The position numbers and the translations under genes were made by a program. The notes under the pieces are model-generated. The model was not told the DNA's origin and did no database searches. It saw only the letters and a program-made list of their open reading frames with translations. Positions 43,101 through 55,193 of a stretch of DNA of 64,000 bases are shown here, piece after piece (positions within the stretch are counted from its first letter, which is position 1; each line of letters begins with the position of its first letter). The stretch is from Durusdinium trenchii. Taxonomy: Eukaryota; Sar; Dinophyceae; Suessiales; Symbiodiniaceae. The stretch is taken from assembly GCA_963970005.1 (NCBI GenBank), contig CAXAMN010021374.1, forward strand, positions 581,285-645,284. The letters are read 5' to 3'.

Positions 43101-44889
43101 GATGCCAGAGTACGTCCAGATCCTAGGGATTCCTAGGCACTGTTGCATGTGCGAAAGCATATGTATATGAAGCGACGAATAAACTTTTCTTCCAAGGTAC
43201 TTCACCACCATGAAGTTTCTTTGCAGGGAGAGGCAGTTCTTGCTTTTTCCATGGAGGCAAAGGCAGAGATAGGTATCAGAGACTCTCCACGACTCTCTGA
43301 TGAACTTTGCATGGCAGTTCCACTGAGAGAGTTTCCAGGCACCTGTAGCATCCTGTAGTTTCTTGGTTTTAACATGTTTTAACTTTTAACTTACTGTACA
43401 ATTAAAATCAACTAAATCTCCTTTCAACGCAGAACAAGGGATGAGCATGGAGAGAAGGAACATAGCAATTTATTTCGCCGCCAGACAGCCACGTTGACGC
43501 TGGCCTTTCCTGTGGCGTTTGCCCTGGCGGCTCGGTCCGGATGAGACGATCAAAAACCAGCGGCCGCGCCGCTCCATCTTTCAATTTACTGTAAGACTGT
43601 AAGATACACATCCCGTTCCACAATTCAAAGATCAAGATATCATTGTAGTGCGTCTTAGGCACTTCCCCGAACTGAGGATACAACTCAAAGAAGCGAGGAA
43701 GATGATGAATTACTAAAGGCAGGAACATACTTGCTCCCAGCTTGCATTCTGCACTCTTCATCTCTACATCACAAATTGTCCGTTTATGGTCTTTTCAAAA
43801 GGCGGTGCTGCCAGTGCAAGTTTTCTTTTGGCACATTTCCAACATTGACCAATTCCACGCAGACTTGAACGCGCACCTCACCTTCCAGGGATTCCCTGAA
43901 ACGTTTCGTGGTAAGCAAAGTGCCCGCAGATGCCCGCTAAATGCATGTTCTTTGTTCAAGGCTTTCAGTTGTAAAGGTCAGTGATTGGGGAGGAGACTAC
44001 GCTCATGAGACCCTCATAAAGCCCCTGCTGAAGCCTCTCTTCCTTGAGTTATCACTGAGTCATACTTGTTCATAATGAAGCCATCTTGCAGAATTGTTAA
44101 ACTAGACTATATTTTTATACTTAATCTTACGAATTGTTTTAATTTATATACTTACTTTTAGTCTAATAACAAAGACTTGCCAAGTTTCCCAAACAATCTA
44201 GGAACCACATACATAGCAAGCGTGAGCTATCCTGCATCCTACCTAGGAGCATCTTACTAACTAGCTTACCTCTTCTAGCGGCCTACCCCGCCGGGGCAAA
44301 ACATATCAAACTCCTTGGAATTCGGCAAGCCGCGTGCAATCTTCGAAAAGCAATGCTCCTTCTCGGCAAAGCTCACAATCCAACCGACCCTCTCCCTTGT
44401 CTGAGCCAGACTCTCTTCTCATCAAAGTCTTTTTGCTGATCCGGACTCTTAGCTACCATGGTAGCATAAAATAGCCTTCGTTTCCTTCACCAAGCTGCAA
44501 TTTGCATTATTGTATATAATATACTGGTTTCCAATGTCACTGTCCTTTAGTGCCAAGTGTAGTGCTGACCTCGTTTGCTTCTCATGTCAATGTACCGCAT
44601 GGCGTCTAATGTATTGCAGAGTGAGTGAGTACAGCATTGCACGTGCGTGATCGAGCTTGAGACTTCTGAATTTGCAGCTTTCAGAATATCCTGGTCAGGC
44701 TCCACTGCAACCACTTTACACATTCCTGCCCGTGAAAGTGGTTGGCTTTCGCTTTGCTATCCAAGGCTCCGCAAACTCAAGAACATGTTGATCGATACCC
44801 CACAGCCATACAACAGCTTCTAAGATCACTTTCAATCAATTTGCCTCAAGGGCCCTTTGACCTAACAGCGGACAGGGGAAACCTGCACG
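40158..44889 (+). CDS. NO VEIN/sacsin-like GHKL ATPase gene, core exons
   Basis: Exons 40464-40637 (or from 40478), 40735-40801, 40932-40970, 41094-41156, 41292-41341 and 41467-41746 splice in frame to the ATPase fold: LYADECHCLWELMQNADDNK then Y (N box), VWTSNNEVGLSSE, DVRAICNVNASMK, GIGWKSVFRISDCPHVL, and SNAFAFKFDT. This order is diagnostic of the plant NO VEIN and sacsin-type HATPase family. Later exons include 42984-43081, 43227-43272, 43802-43910 and 44699-44765 joined to 44851-44889, which give YTFLPVKVVGFRFAIQ and then GPFDLTADRGNLH, also typical. An earlier exon ends at 40285 (GVLEEAKQVIEDIRADRRLE). Donors here are GT, GC and GA; acceptors are all AG|G. The family is ATP-binding and chaperone-like; function in this organism is unknown. 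Exons 45535-47655 probably continue it. Confidence 0.85.
42897..42956 (+). repeat. GGTTGGAGGCCAT-family copy in an intron
   Basis: Two diverged units (gttggaggccaacgcccata, gggtggaggtcatttagtag) end about 27 bases before the exon at 42984. Confidence 0.6.
44100..44640. other. Intronic or intergenic A/T- and C-rich DNA
   Basis: There is no exon. The region has imperfect inverted repeats (tagactatattttta with ttagtctaataac) and a pyrimidine-rich tract. It lies within the inferred ATPase gene. Confidence 0.4.
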
Positions 44890-45534
44890 GCAAGCCATGT
44901 GCTTAAAGCTTGGAACGCTGTGAAACGGCTGCAAATTATTCTTGAAGCAACGGACTATTCCTTTGCTTGTGCGGTTCCAGGTCCACTCGAAATCGGAGTC
45001 TTTGTGCATCAGTCCCTGTTGCCTTCAAAGCAGCACTACAAAACCTGTCGCTGGCTCAGTGTTTGAGAGGCTCTTCCTTCTTGTCTTGAAAGATGTGACA
45101 TGCTCAACATCAACTGGATGCTCATGACCCCGCCACTCAAATCCATGCAGTCTGTTCCTGGTTTATTCAGTTGGGCTGTCACAAGTCACGGGAGCCTTCC
45201 TTTGCGATAATTTTGTGGGCACTTTCCAGATCAGGCCGGGGCTGCGAAGCCGTGCGCTGGACAGTTGGGAACGGCCTTACTGGTGACTACAAAGAACTTC
45301 TTTCCTCACTTCTTTAGCTTGTGACTTGCAGATCACACACAGACACACAACAACTTTTTGTAAAGGCAGTTTCATAAGGCAGGTAAGTATTTCGTAAGGC
45401 AGGGTAGGTGGAAAAGGTTGATACAGCAAGGCGATCGGTGATCTGCCAAAAAAAGCAGGTTGCGTTTACTTTTACTCCTGTGGCTATGTCCTGTTGTTTC
45501 ATGACGTATTGCCAGACTGTACTTTGTTTGCAGG

Positions 45535-47655
45535 ACTTATTGGGTCAAGAAACACCGGAGGCCACATGGCTGCTGGTTCGAGGACAACTGCTTGAGGTGC
45601 ACACGCCCTCGTGGCAAAATGTTGCAAGTTCTGCTTTGTTTGATGCTAGGTGTTGAAGGACGCAGCTGCCTCAGGTCACATATCTGATCTTTGGGTTGAT
45701 CACTGTCTGACCGACATGTTGGAGTTGCTTGGCCGACTGTGCACATTCTGGCTTGTGTCAAGGTGGAATGCATTCCAACTGAGCCAGATGGACAGCTTGC
45801 ACGCCCAGGCGCTGTTCCAGAGTGTGGTTGCTGGTGGTTACCACTGCTTTTCAGCCACCGGCTTCATTTGCATTGAAAACAGCGAAGCTAAAAGATGCCA
45901 ACTTGGCCTTGGCACAATTTGAGACACGGCAGGTGACTGCTTGCTTCCACCAGAGGATTCACAAGAGCTCTCTCTCTCTCTCTCCCTCCCTCTCTGGCTT
46001 ACATGTCCAATGGTGTTCTGAACGAATCTTTATATATATATATATATTTTTGTTTTTTGATCATGCAGCACCAAAAACACACAAAACAGAATGCAGCAAT
46101 GTGAGGAGCCAAAGCTAGCAGAGGCTATGCAGCACTTGCCACCGCAAGTGCTTTGGGTCGTCTCCTGAGACAAATGAAATCGAAGCATCGCGACCCATCA
46201 AAGTCGTCATTATTCTCTGACGTTGCACTAGTCATCACCAGTTTCTGACAAGAACATCCTCCACACACTCCCTAATTAGGAGCATTGCCAGCGTTGCTTG
46301 GTTCAGCGCCCATGGGCCGCTGGCTCAGAGAAGTGACAGAGTGACAAGTGGCACAAGTGGCACAAGCGCTGCTGCAAGCCATGTTTCTCATGGCGCAACG
46401 TTTCTGAGAGCTTAGGATATTTATGAATATTGTCTTCTTGAGATACTGAGGCATTGCGTCATCGCGCACAAACCCAGGGTCTGGGTTTGCAGGAGAGGGC
46501 GGAAGAAGGCAGCATTCCTTGTGTTCAATGGTTCTTGGGCTTCTTGTAATGAATTCAGACACCTGCATGTCCGGTACTCAATCCACCTGAAAATCGTGAA
46601 GGAGCTTTGTATTGACCACTGGCTTCAGGTGCTGCAGGTACTTGACTTGGTCTATGAAGCATGTGACACAGCAGTCACACGCCAAGACAGACCTAAGGTA
46701 GTTATTTTTTTGTAAATATAGCCATGGTTGAAACACCGACACACGGCACGCATTTTGGTTAGGTGGACACTGGCGATGACCAAGACAATACCCACAACAA
46801 AAGGCTGGCAGCAAGCAGGGCACGTGCAGATTGCAGATACAGATTCCAAAATATTTGAAGCTCCTCGAACAGCGACAGGAGTCTAGCCCAAGATGCCGCT
46901 GAGAAGCAGGACTCCGCAAAGGGCAGTGTAGTACCATGCGAGCATGCACTTGGTGGCCACTGCTTCTCTGCTCACATCACAGGATTATGGCTTTTTCAAG
47001 AGGCTTCTTTCACTGTGCATATCCTAGCGTACATCTCTCATGTCTCATGCATGGAATGTGACTACATTTGCAAGATCCCTGCATTTGCGAGCAGACGTGT
47101 GCCAAGCAAGCAGCTTTGCTGGTACTCAATATATCAATCTGGTCCTGCTTGTTTTACATATTTGTTCAAACCTTACTCAGGCTGGGCACAACATTGGGTG
47201 ACAAGCCGGAGGTCCGCTCTTTGCTGGTGGCTAGCAGTCTTTCAGTACGACATTGATAACGGCCAGAAAGACAGGAACACGATAACGTGCCTTTGGACAG
47301 GTCTTGGCACGGCTGAAGGGTGTGCCTTTGCTCCCGGATGCAACAGGAGATGCTTTTGGACGAGAGTCGAGCACAAGATGAGTAGAGTCGATTAAGTTTC
47401 CCAATCTAAGAAGCTCGCTGACGGGTTCTTCAAAGAAGCTCGCCCTGGCCAGACTTTGGAGTGACCTCATCGGAGTGACCCTGCAATTATAGCATAGATT
47501 TGTAAGCATCAATCTGTTTCTCGGCAGGACATGCCCTTCGAGTTGCTGATGGGCTTTTGTCTCAAAGGGATCTTCCTTTGAGTGAAATGTATGCGGAGGA
47601 TCCTTTCGTCCCGTCACATATTCAAGTGGCAGTGGCAAAGCACCTGGCTGCTTGA
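45535..47655 (+). CDS. Probable 3' exons of the GHKL ATPase gene
   Basis: Exons 45535-45594 (DLLGQETPEATWLLVRGQLL), 45659-45833 (GHISDLWVDHCLTDMLELLG, later SLHAQALFQSVVA), 45883-45932 (KLKDANLALAQFETRQ), 46638-46697 (VLDLVYEACDTAVTRQDRPK) and from 47301 (VLARLKGVPLLPDATGDAFG) join without breaking phase. A GA donor near 47359 would lead into 47528-47655 (RVADGLLSQRDLPLSEMYAE, ending VAKHLAA and TGA). The PLLPDA-G motif fits segments seen in NO VEIN-like proteins. Continuity with 44889 is not proven: one connecting exon is missing. It could be a separate gene. Confidence 0.6.
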
Positions 47656-47669
47656 CTTGTCTCAGGCCC

Positions 47670-48800
47670 ACTTTCTCTTGCTATGCGACCGATGTGCCTC
47701 AGTGCTGGCAGAAGAAGCTCGAGGCTGCAAAGCTGAAGTTCGGGAGTATGAACAATGCACGGAGTATGAAGATTGCCAAAACGGGGCTCAACCGTTTATC
47801 ATTGCTCATAGCTCAAAATTATCATAGACATAATAGACTGGATTATATAATTACTTCCATGTAAGCTCATGTAAGGAATTCCAAAGAAATTGGTTGAACA
47901 GCATAAGTTTCTCAACCAGCAGAGGGATCCGGGAAAGTTCAAGAAAACTACTTTGTATCACTGTTTTCTACTTGCTTTAGACACACGACCACTAGGCAGC
48001 TGGTGCGATGCGGGTGCTCTGCGACAAAGTGCATGGTGGCTTAGAAGCTGCTGGGTTACGATTCCTGCGGCAACTTGGTGCCTTGGCTTAGCCGGGCAAT
48101 TGGGGGCCATCGCTAGTAGGTCGGAGGCCATCGCCAGTAGGTTGGAGGCCATTCCTATCATACAATTTCCTTTTGCTATTAGATTCCTACTCCTTGCACC
48201 GAGCCCCGCTCTCTCGTGGCTTCTCAAAGAACACCTCATGTTGGGTGTAGGCAGTGTGTAGTAACAGTGTAGTAACAGCTAGATCGGTTACTGATGGTTA
48301 CTGTATAGAGCGACTTGTGCTAAAAAGACGCGACTCCCGTGAAATTTAAAGTCTGCGCAAGTCTGCCATTCTTTTCCGACCCGAGCTGTGGCTGCTTTTG
48401 GCCGATCTATCCATGGAAGTGGAACGCAACGCAGATATTCACCTGACTAGCAGCGAGCACAGCACGGGACGCTTTGCAATTCATGACATGACTGTGCAGA
48501 TTTGAGGTGTTTCGAGGCGTGTGCCTTAGTTTTGCAGCCATTGTTTCTTGATGACATTTGATCACATAATGTGCTTTGTGCATGCTCTTTCATTGAGACT
48601 CCAGTGACAAGAAAGTGTCCAAATGTCAGGCTCAACGGTCTTAGATTCGGAGAGATGTATGAAATGCAGATCCAAGAGCGTGACTCACCGTAGATCAAGA
48701 CATGGTCAACATGTTCTTCGTCACATGGACATAGGACTCACATCGTTGCCCCTCGCACAAGCGCAGACGGACGAAGCTGTGCATGGTATAGAGGGCACTG
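47670..48800. other. Mostly no supported gene; one undecided exon
   Basis: At 47666 an AG|G acceptor opens two plausible frames (HFLLLCDRCASVLAEEAR or CWQKKLEAAKLKFGSMNNAR). From 47900 to 48800 I see only the GGTTGGAGGCCAT block at 48108-48165. Confidence 0.35.
48108..48165 (+). repeat. GGTTGGAGGCCATCGC-family block
   Basis: Three units (ggccatcgctagtaggtcgg, aggccatcgccagtaggttg) read ASRSEAIASRLEAI in one + frame, the same heptads as the block at 28625. Confidence 0.8.
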
Positions 48801-48810
48801 CGTCCTTGCT

Positions 48811-49551
48811 ATGGCAGACTATGTGGGCGATTCTGTGGTGTACTACAAGGGGGTGAGGGAGGAAGATCCTATCCTGACCTTTGCCTTCCACACGCCCAGC
48901 CATCAACTGCTTCTAGATGTGAGTGAGGAAAAGGGAAAGAAAGAGACCTTCAGGCAGCGCTACGAACGCGAGGTTTCACAAGCACAACAAAAGTACAAAG
49001 ATCTTGAGCCTGAATTCAGTGACGATGACATGAATGGTACACTGGAAGAGGCAGATAGAAAGCGTGGCTGGCAGTATCCACTGACCAAGACACAGCAGAA
49101 GAAAGAGTTTGGCTGCGTTCCAGCAGATCAGCAACGGTTTCTTTGGAGATTGCAAGACGGTCACCTCGACATCGTTGAGGATTACCTTGGAAATCCGAAG
49201 ATGGCCAAGGCGATTGATCTCAATCGGTATGATGATGAGGGCCTAACACCATTGCATCATGCCGCCAAGCTTGGACATGCGGAGATCGTCAAGGTGCTGA
49301 TTGAAGGCGGGGCAGAAAAGTCAAACACTTATGCCATGCAATGGGTTTAACAACTTGAGCAATTGACGACAAAAAAGGGTTTTGCTAAGCTTGCCAGCGG
49401 CAGTTTTCACTTTCTTGGCACAGGCAAAGCAGACCCGCTTCTTCGTGATAAAGTCAGTGGCCTCAATGCTTTGGAGTTCGCCCAAGCAGGCCATTGGGAT
49501 TCTGGACCTCACATGGAAGCCGTCAAGGCCATTCAGAACTTTGACTTCTGA
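48811..49551 (+). CDS. Two-exon ankyrin-repeat protein
   Basis: Exon one starts at ATG 48811 (MADYVGDSVVYYKGVREEDP). A charged helix follows (KETFRQRYEREVSQAQQKY), then an ankyrin region from ~120: DQQRFLWRLQDGHLDIVEDY and DDEGLTPLHHAAKLGHAEIV. The frame drifts out after KVLIEG at about 49308. Exon two, from about 49425, restores it (ADPLLRDKVSGLNALEFAQ, the next ankyrin helix) and ends AIQNFDF, TGA 49549-49551. The cleanest join uses a GC donor (gaag|gcgggg) and acceptor ggcacag|G; a GT donor at 49320 breaks the frame. Ankyrin repeats mediate protein binding. The short length, about 220 residues and two or three repeats, suggests a small adaptor. Confidence 0.8.
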
Positions 49552-49599
49552 CTGCTGTGAACACATGCGTGTTCTACACACGCACGATCTTCCAGAGGA

Positions 49600-50140
49600 A
49601 AAAGTGTAACGAAGGTGCACTGGTGTTTTCTCGGTTAAAGCTGAGATAAGCTGAAGGTCATCGGAGTCTATATCTTGCTGTTTTTTGCCAAGGCCAACAC
49701 GCCAGGATATAGTCCCACTGTGTGCAGTTCTCAGACTCTTTCATAACGTCAAATACAGAATTATATATGCAAGATCAAACAAGTAGAATCTGGACCATAC
49801 CATACAGTTTCTTTATCAGAAAAAAAACAATCTATTGCAGGCGTTGAGTGGCACCTGGGGTTGGCTGAAGCTTGGTGGAGACCAAGTGGGGGTATGTTGC
49901 TCGTTGAAGTCCTAAATATGAACCGTCTAAACCGTGCTCAATTGGCCAAGGAAACGGCAAACTTTCAAGTCGGCGGAAGCAGCAGTACGACACACGCCAG
50001 GCTCCAAAGCCTGCAGAAAGCTCTGCTTTTTTCGTCTCTGCTTTAATTAGTACTGGTACATTGGATTTGAGTTTCAATCTGGCAGGCTGGATGATACAGG
50101 ACTGCCACAGAATTGGTTAGACTGAACAGTTGAATTGCAA
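49600..50140 (+). CDS. Possible exons, unassigned
   Basis: At 49842 an AG|G acceptor opens ALSGTWGWLKLGGDQ with a GT donor. At about 49915 another frame reads NMNRLNRAQLAKETANFQVG and ends at TAA 50045. They may be 5' exons of the next gene. Confidence 0.35.
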
Positions 50141-50145
50141 AGCAG

Positions 50146-51874
50146 ATCTAGTTGGCAACTGGTTGACGACAGCAATAGAATACTGGACAAGGCTCAAGCC
50201 CCCATGCTGGTGGGGTTTGAGAGAGTTGACCCGGTTGCCCTCTTGGCAGGAGTGGAGCCCCTTGAGAGGTTGAGGTGGGAGTGCCTTCACACATATCATT
50301 ACATGCCACTCCCTGTGGCAGGTTAAACCAGCTTAGTCAAGTCATGTGTTGTTTGGAATTCAGGTGCGCTGTTTGGGCAAGCCTAGCGTGTTTGCGACAG
50401 CACTTCTTGAACGGGGCATCTGGGGTGCCGAGCAAGGAAGAGGCAGAGCGGGAGAGAGAGAGGGGGAGGCAATTGAAGACCGTCCTTTATCCCTGCACGA
50501 CACCAAATCATGCAAAAGTAGACCACCACAAGGAGATTCAATTGAACGTTGTTGTTTTTTTCATCTTCAAAGCATCGCAATGTGTTTTGTGTTGCGATCC
50601 TGAGATCACAGGATCTCCAGGATCCAGCGAGCGGTCCCTCAGGTGTTGCCCTGGTCAGCTCTGAGTGAACTTCTAATACCATGCTCGAGCATTCGAAGTG
50701 GCTTTGGAACATGCTCACGTCTCACTTGTCCCACATATTTGGGTGAAGCTGCCGGCAGTGAGTTGCAACAAGATGTGCTTGTGGCCATCATGGGATTCAT
50801 CCATGGTGTCGAGGCTGGATGGTTTGCTTGGGGTTATTAGCCTGGCACAGGCATGATGATAGATAGCCAAGCTGTGCAAAACTATAATCACTCCCCTTGA
50901 GTGTTGGCTCCTTGCCGATTGTCTTTATTGCATGCCCTGTCTTTGCCGCAGGCCGAGGTTCGTGACATTGGCATTTTCGCTGATCCACCACCCTCATGGC
51001 TGCGGGACGATGAGAAGGAATCTGTGCGACAAAGCAAAGGTGCAACCGTCAGAGACAAACTGAACTGGGAAGCTTTTCTGGATGAGTTGGGCATGAAGCC
51101 TTTATCACCATGCACATCCCACCGGAAAGTTGCTGGGACAGTCCTGACTCTTGGTTGAACCGAGTTCTCTCATTTTCCCTTGTGGCGTTGCATGTTTTCT
51201 TTGGATTTGACATCAGAACCAAGAATATCACAATATTACAGAACCAAACATATCACAATAATATCAATACGTATACGTAGTATGTATATATATATATGCA
51301 CGGCACTCCAAGGTAAGGAAGTAATTTGTTCCTTTTTGAAGCACTTGAGGACCATTGACCTTGGATGGCGACTCTCCAGTTGTGACTGGTGGGGATTTGT
51401 TTGTGACTCGGTGAAAGCCCTTTCCTATGTGGAGCGCCGCCTGAAGAATGCTGACCGTGTAGAGATCACCTGGCTCCGACAGTTACGAACACCCGAAAGA
51501 GTAGACGTCTCCGAGCTTTTTCTGCGAAGCAACTACTTGCGTTTTGGTGGCCATTTTCTGTGCCTTTGCCAAAATGCTTGCAAGGGTGCTCACCAAAAGT
51601 TCTTTGTTTTGTGTGGCTTTCAAGCGGTTTTGAGACGTGGGAATTCTTTTCCTACCCTTTCAGCCTTGAAGCCAGGCCATACATGGACCTGCAAGAAGAT
51701 AGTCAAGCAATGGGCTGCCTCCAACGCCTTCAAGTGGCTACTGAGCTCAATGGCCCTGGATTGCGAAAGTGTCTGCACGTTCTAAAGATGAGATCCTGCC
51801 ACGATATCAGCGTTTTTGCTGACCTCTACTCGGCTTTACATTCCTTGCCGAAGGCCAGAAATCTTTTCAGATAG
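50146..51874 (+). CDS. Multi-exon gene, unknown function
   Basis: Exon ~50146-50309 (DKAQAPMLVGFERVDPVALL, then EPLERLRWECLHTYHYMPLP) joins at phase 0 to 50364-50434 (VRCLGKPSVFATALLERGIW). Other exons are 50609-50640 (DLQDPASGPS), about 50741-50838 (ELQQDVLVAIMGFIHGVEAG), 50952 to about 51040 or later (AEVRDIGIFADPPPSWLRDD), 51350-51559 (WRLSSCDWWGFVCDSVKALS, later ELFLRSNYLRFGGHF) and 51664-51874 (EARPYMDLQEDSQAMGCLQR, ending SLPKARNLFR, TAG). The last junction closes in frame across a 104-base intron. Most acceptors are AG|G. Charged and helical throughout. The line YMDLQEDSQAM is faintly like the lever region of MutS proteins, but too weak to claim. No domain is assigned. Confidence 0.6.
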
Positions 51875-51879
51875 ACTCC

Positions 51880-52380
51880 ACATGAAAGCTGCTAAGATCA
51901 CTGCCAAAGTCACACAGCTTGTGTCGCGAATCTGGGGTCAAGAAGCCGAGTGACAATGCAGAAGGGAGACTTCACGCTATAAACATGTTGAGATGTTTTT
52001 TTTTTATGATACGTTTATATATATATATAGTTTTCTTAAACATTTTGTTGTTTATATAAAGACTAAGACTATGTCGTTGACCTTATTGGTAGAGTTTTTC
52101 TTTTGACATTGTCATTTGTATACCTTTTGTTCGTCTTGGTGGCTTTTTGGTCTTTGGTGGCTTGTTGGTTATAATTCAATGAGCTTGTTGTGTTCTCATT
52201 TGTTCTCCACCTGCCAGGTGAGGGTTTTTTTAGTTTAGCAAAGGTGTTACTTCATCCTCTCCGCCATCCTCTCCACCATTGTCTCCGACCCTGTCCTCCT
52301 CCTGCCATGTCGTCATGACACAGCGAGTGTCAGTACACCATAGAGAGGGCCAGCTCAGTCTGGGCATGCACGGTGAGAAG
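51880..52380. other. No gene seen
   Basis: A/T-rich sequence with T-runs and a TA run at 52017-52029. There are no ORFs of note. Confidence 0.5.
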
Positions 52381-52382
52381 AT

Positions 52383-53150
52383 ATGTCAGATAGAAATGCT
52401 AAGAGATATGCCAGTTAGAATGCCAGAAGATATGCCATAAAGAATGTCAGAAGGTTTGCCAGAAATAAGGGCAGAAGATAGGCCAGATAGAAAGCTAGAA
52501 GATATGCCAGCTAGTATGCCATAAAGAATGTCAGAAGGCTTGAGATGTATGGGGAGATAGAATTCAGAATGCCAAGAGATGCCAGCTAGAATGCCAGAAG
52601 ATGTGCCAGAAAAAAAGAAATGCCAGACAGGAGAATGCCAGATAGAATGCCGGAAGATATGGCAGACAGAAATGCAAAGAGACATGCTAAAGGATGTCAG
52701 AAGAAATGCAACTTAGAATGCCGGAAGGCAGTGTCAGAATGCCAGAGGATATGACAGAAAGGAGGCCAGAAGATATGCCAATGGGATATGCCAGGTAGAT
52801 TGGCAGAAGATAGGCCAGAGAAAATGCAGGAAGAGAGGAATTAGATAGAATGCCGCGCAAGATAGAATGCCGGAAGGTATCGCAGATAGAATGCTGGAAA
52901 GGTTGTCAGAAGATATAGCAGAGAGGATGTCGCAAGATGGCGAATGGGTGTCAGCGGATTTGCCAGCTAGAATGTCAGAAGATACGCTAGATAGAATGGA
53001 AGAATATTTGCCAGACAGAATGATGAGCGCAGAAGATATTGCTGTATGCCAGGCAGCTTGGCAGAAAGGACGTCAGAGTACAAGCCAGCTAGTATGGCAG
53101 GAAGAAGGATGTCAGAAGATATGCAATTTTTAATGTGGGTGCAAGGTGTC
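52383..53150. repeat. Degenerate 24-base minisatellite, coding-like
   Basis: About 30 diverged copies of agatatgccagctagaatgc plus caga. The 24-base period keeps an 8-residue repeat in frame: + strand RMPEDMPA-like (52867-53133 reads RLSEDIAERMSQDG) and minus strand SGILAGIS (52386-52685). Stops now interrupt most frames. Both readings are derived from one repeat, so neither ORF should be taken as a gene without transcript support. Confidence 0.85.
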
Positions 53151-54300
53151 GTATAGAATGCTAAATCGCGTGGTATCATACGTCAGAAGCTGTGTCAGAC
53201 TTGGTGGCAGAATAATTGTCACAACACATGCCAACAAGGATGTCAGAACACCAGGCTTGATGCCAGAACAAGTGTCAGAACACACTGTCAATGCACGTGT
53301 CAGGCAGTGTTTGTCAGGATAGTCTGTCAGTACGTGTTCCTTGCCTTATTCCAAGTCGCCTCTCAGGGTGGGAACCACTCGCAGTGAAGCGTTCTTTTTT
53401 GCGCGAAATTTGGCGTCTTCTTGTTCAGTGTGTTCTTGTTTCGTTGGTTGTTCTTTGTTTTGTTTGCTATCTTTGTTTTTCTACTGTGGAGATACAAGCT
53501 TTGGATATCGGATGCTTTTCCTTCTTGTTTTTGATGCTTTTCACCAAGAGCGAAGCTTAGGGGCCTTCAGCCATAGTAAGAGCTTCGGGCTGGGCAGGAT
53601 TGTTGCGACGTTGTCCTGCTTGCGTGTATTATGTAGACGCGTGACATATTGCCGCATTGTGATGCAAACGTAGCGTGGCGCATCGTAAAGGTTCTACAGG
53701 TTTCAAAGCAGCGCCACCTGGCAAAACCACAACACTTGATGGTGACTTTGCGATGTTGCAACCGCCCTCGCCTAGCTGTTGGCTTTGGGAATTTGAGGGC
53801 GCAGCGTTGTTTGCGTGACGTTGCTGTCATGCTCGCAACCACGCAACCGGTTGCAACCGTCCGCAACTCCGCAAAGTTGGAATCTGATCGAGAAGGCCTT
53901 GCCATCAGGGAAAGCTTTTGGAGGAGGTTTTGGATGGAAGCATGAAATGTCAGATTCGCGTGAAATAGTGTAGAAACGTATAAAACACGTGGAAGTGTGG
54001 AGCGCAGCGCTTTGTGAGATCCTCAGGTTCCTTCGCTGTGTCACTGGGATTGGTGTTGACAGGTGGCGTTTTGGAGGTGTTGGATGTCATTGGGATTTGC
54101 TTTTTAGGTTGTTGTGTCAAGCATGTGTTTTCGTCTCCGAAATTGTCGAAGTTACTCCGTAACGTTTCGTGACAAGCTGTGCGTGTTGGAGAGGTGTTGA
54201 AGTCTCGTGGCAGGCGCAGGGGATCGTGAGGTTGCGACGGTTGGTTGTGATTGGCGCTGTGCCATTGATTGGCGTGTCAAAGGCTGTGGTTGTTGAGGGG
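53150..54300. other. No supported gene
   Basis: It starts with gtgtcagaacac-type tandem words (53180-53330). Around 53690-53880 the words gttgc and gcaac recur many times. Overlapping ORFs on both strands show no domain. Confidence 0.4.
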
Positions 54301-54319
54301 CTGGAAATTGCGAAGCTGC

Positions 54320-54610
54320 TTGGCAAGGCTGCTTGACGCAAGAGACTTCCCGCTTCACTTTTGGAGGGAGTCTCGCGCGAAACGCCTCTTTTGGAGACTT
54401 GACACGTGTGCTTTTGAAGAAGTCTCGTATGAAACGCTCGGTTTGGAGACTTGACGCATGCGATATGGATTTTGGAGGAAGCAGGAGTGTCCCACAAAAC
54501 TGTGCCACAAGAGCGCCCTACGAAAGTGTCCCACAAGAGTGTGTGCCCTACAAGAGTGCCCTACAAGAGTGTCTTGCAGGAGTGTCCTACAAGAGTGCGC
54601 CACAGCAGCC
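54320..54610. repeat. Two nested tandem repeats
   Basis: 54330-54480 holds about 2.5 copies of a roughly 60-base unit (tttggagacttgacacgtgt...gtctcgtatgaaacgc). 54490-54605 holds about eight copies of a 15-base unit close to cctacaagagtgtcc. Their ORFs (for example VPYKSVLQECPTRV) are repeat by-products. Confidence 0.8.
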
Positions 54611-55052
54611 TTTCTCCCCCATTTTGCTTCCGTTGCCTTCCAACTTGCTGTCATTTTCCCTGGAAGTCTTCACGAACAAAATCACAAAGATCTTTAAGCA
54701 AATCCTAAACTAATTCCGAACTTGACAAGTTGATGAGTCTGGGTTGCATGCGCAATCATTTGGCAGGAACAGCAGTCCTCCATGAACCTTTGGGGAGCTC
54801 AAGAAGATCCAGGGCAATTCCAGGTGCAAGATAAGATTGGACAATTTTTTGTTTCCCCCGACACCAGGGAAAACCTGCGTGTTCCGCTTACAACCTTTCG
54901 TTATTTTCATCAATGAACTCTCGGGAGTCAGCATTTCGGCAAGAAGATTGATATATATATTTAATTAGATGTGCAGCGTGAACACTTCCAATTTGATATC
55001 CAATCATATCCATGTATGTATTGAACAAATTGTGGCATTGGCCTTTGGGCAG

Positions 55053-55193
55053 GTCTTTGTCCCTCCTAGCAGCTTTGAAGCTGCAAGTCGCTGTCTTTGG
55101 ACAGACAGCGGCCGTAGCTGCCTACGGTGGCTCTGCGGCTACCAAGTGTTGCAACCTGACTATGGACCCTCGGTGCAGGACTTTTGGAACTGT
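55053..55193 (+). CDS. Well-bounded exon, unrecognised
   Basis: Acceptor gggcag|G and donor GTGAGT frame 47 codons: VFVPPSSFEAASRCLWTDSG, then RSCLRWLCGYQVLQPDYGPS and VQDFWNC. It is rich in Cys and Trp and may be part of a secreted or zinc-bearing protein. No partner exon is fixed. Confidence 0.55.

Noticed and set aside
52383..53150. CRISPR-like regular repeats
   Set aside because: Units are contiguous and degenerate with no unique spacers; this is a minisatellite in a eukaryotic genome.
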